Shown piece by piece: positions 32,053 to 32,457 of a stretch of DNA of 32,457 nucleotides (positions are counted from its first letter, which is position 1; the number at the start of each line of letters is the position of its first letter). The translations under genes were made by a program, and so were the position numbers. The notes beneath the pieces were generated by a model. The model was not told the DNA's origin, ran no database searches, and was given only the letters and a program-made list of their open reading frames with translations. The stretch comes from an uncultured Dorea sp. Its GTDB lineage: Bacteria > Bacillota > Clostridia > Lachnospirales > Lachnospiraceae. The stretch lies in assembly GCA_910578495.1 (NCBI GenBank), contig CAJTRE010000029.1:1-32457 (forward strand), read 5' to 3'.

Positions 32053-32133
32053 CCTTGCTACGAAAATAAAACTCGTAGCCAAGAACTGAACCTTGCTACG
32101 AAAATAAAACTCGTAGCCAAGAACTGAACCTTG
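32053..32133. repeat. 38-bp tandem repeat, 2.1 copies, each with an inner palindrome
   Basis: Identical copies occupy 32053-32090 and 32091-32128, followed by CCTTG (32129-32133). Each contains CTACGA and TCGTAG separated by 9 bases, so each can form a hairpin. The array sits at the junction between the phosphatase remnant and the IS110-family end. With only two contiguous copies and no spacers it is not a CRISPR array. Confidence 0.9.
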
Positions 32134-32223
32134 ACAACAAATGTTTTCAACAATCATGGAAGCATCACGATAAAGCAGTCATAAAAATGGCTGCCGTCAG
32201 TGAAATATTGGTATTACAAAAAA
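32134..32223. other. Non-coding end of the IS110-family element
   Basis: About 90 bases lie between the transposase stop and the tandem repeat, with no open frame. In IS110/IS1111 elements the non-coding ends hold the guide (bridge) RNA. Whether this end does cannot be told without the whole element. Confidence 0.4.
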
Positions 32224-32457
32224 TCAGGCTTGCGCTTCCACATGGTAGCCATGCTTCTCTAATTCACGTATGTATCGGGAAAGCTGTTTTTGTTCGCAGC
32301 TTTTACGTCTGGCTTCAAAACAGGATTCATCAAAAAGAGTGCCTTGCTTTAGCATGGTGTAAATAATTACAAGAAGTTTTCTTGCAAGGGCAATAATAGC
32401 TTTTTTAGCCCCTTTCTTCTGTTTGATTCTCCAATACCAGGCGGACAGATAGGTATT
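32224..32457 (-). mobile_element. IS110-family transposase, C-terminal part (runs off the right edge)
   Basis: The last 77 codons of a DEDD-type IS110/IS116/IS902 transposase are present. The segment starts NTYLSAWYWRIKQKKGAKKA, continues IIALARKLLVIIYTMLKQGT and ends KHGYHVEAQA. The run Y-x-R-x-x-x-x-x-G-x-K-K-A-x-x-A-x-A-R-K-L is typical of the Transposase_20 C-terminus. The N-terminal RuvC-like domain and the start are outside the window. Its insertion is the likely cause of the missing 5' half of the phosphatase gene. Confidence 0.85.

Noticed and set aside
32053..32133. CRISPR array
   Set aside because: There are only two directly abutting copies, with no spacers and no cas genes.

Overview
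The window reads as a Firmicutes chromosome, most likely an anaerobic gut member of the Lachnospiraceae (Clostridia). The grounds are moderate-to-low GC, strong AGGAGG-type ribosome binding sites, TTGACA/TATAAT promoters, a PPi-type phosphofructokinase, a Csp-like S8 protease and Lachnospiraceae-like recombinases. No genus can be fixed from the sequence alone.

Layout. 1-115: start of a secreted protein running off the left edge. 404-751: tmRNA (ssrA). 886-6329: housekeeping genes (Nudix hydrolase, RluA-type pseudouridine synthase, Na+/alanine symporter, endonuclease III) and a chemoreceptor with an extracellular zinc-binding CZB-like sensor. 6787-10655: an AT-rich, partly decayed accessory stretch with a TetR regulator, an MFS pump with an internal deletion, an AlbA_2/ATPase-fold regulator lacking a normal N-terminus, a frameshifted small gene and an intact YefM/RelE-type toxin-antitoxin pair.

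10787-19041: the most striking region. A single S8 (subtilisin/Csp-like) protease gene is cut in two by a 6473-bp element bounded by TCATG direct repeats (11700-11704 and 18173-18177) and imperfect terminal inverted repeats. Joining the gene at TCATG gives exactly 1782 bp, an open 593-residue protease with Asp127, His203, Asn316 and Ser527 all present. The element carries a TnpW-like small protein, two translationally coupled large serine recombinases, and a cargo operon of a dCache chemoreceptor plus a flavinylated lipoprotein. It looks like a mobile or skin-like element whose excision would rebuild the protease. Whether that excision is programmed (for example in sporulation) is only an inference.

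19114-29248: ordinary chromosome with a GT2 glycosyltransferase, PPi-phosphofructokinase, YaaA, a polysaccharide deacetylase, proC, a GntR/FCD regulator divergent from proC with mirror-arranged GTATAC operators, a membrane-bound XRE regulator, and a giant YhgE/Pip protein divergent from a TetR regulator (29450-30040).

30105-32457: two adjacent Fic genes with opposite autoinhibition architecture, one broken by an in-frame TAA. Next come a truncated tyrosine phosphatase, also broken by a TAA, a 38-bp tandem repeat, and the C-terminal end of an IS110-family transposase at the right edge.
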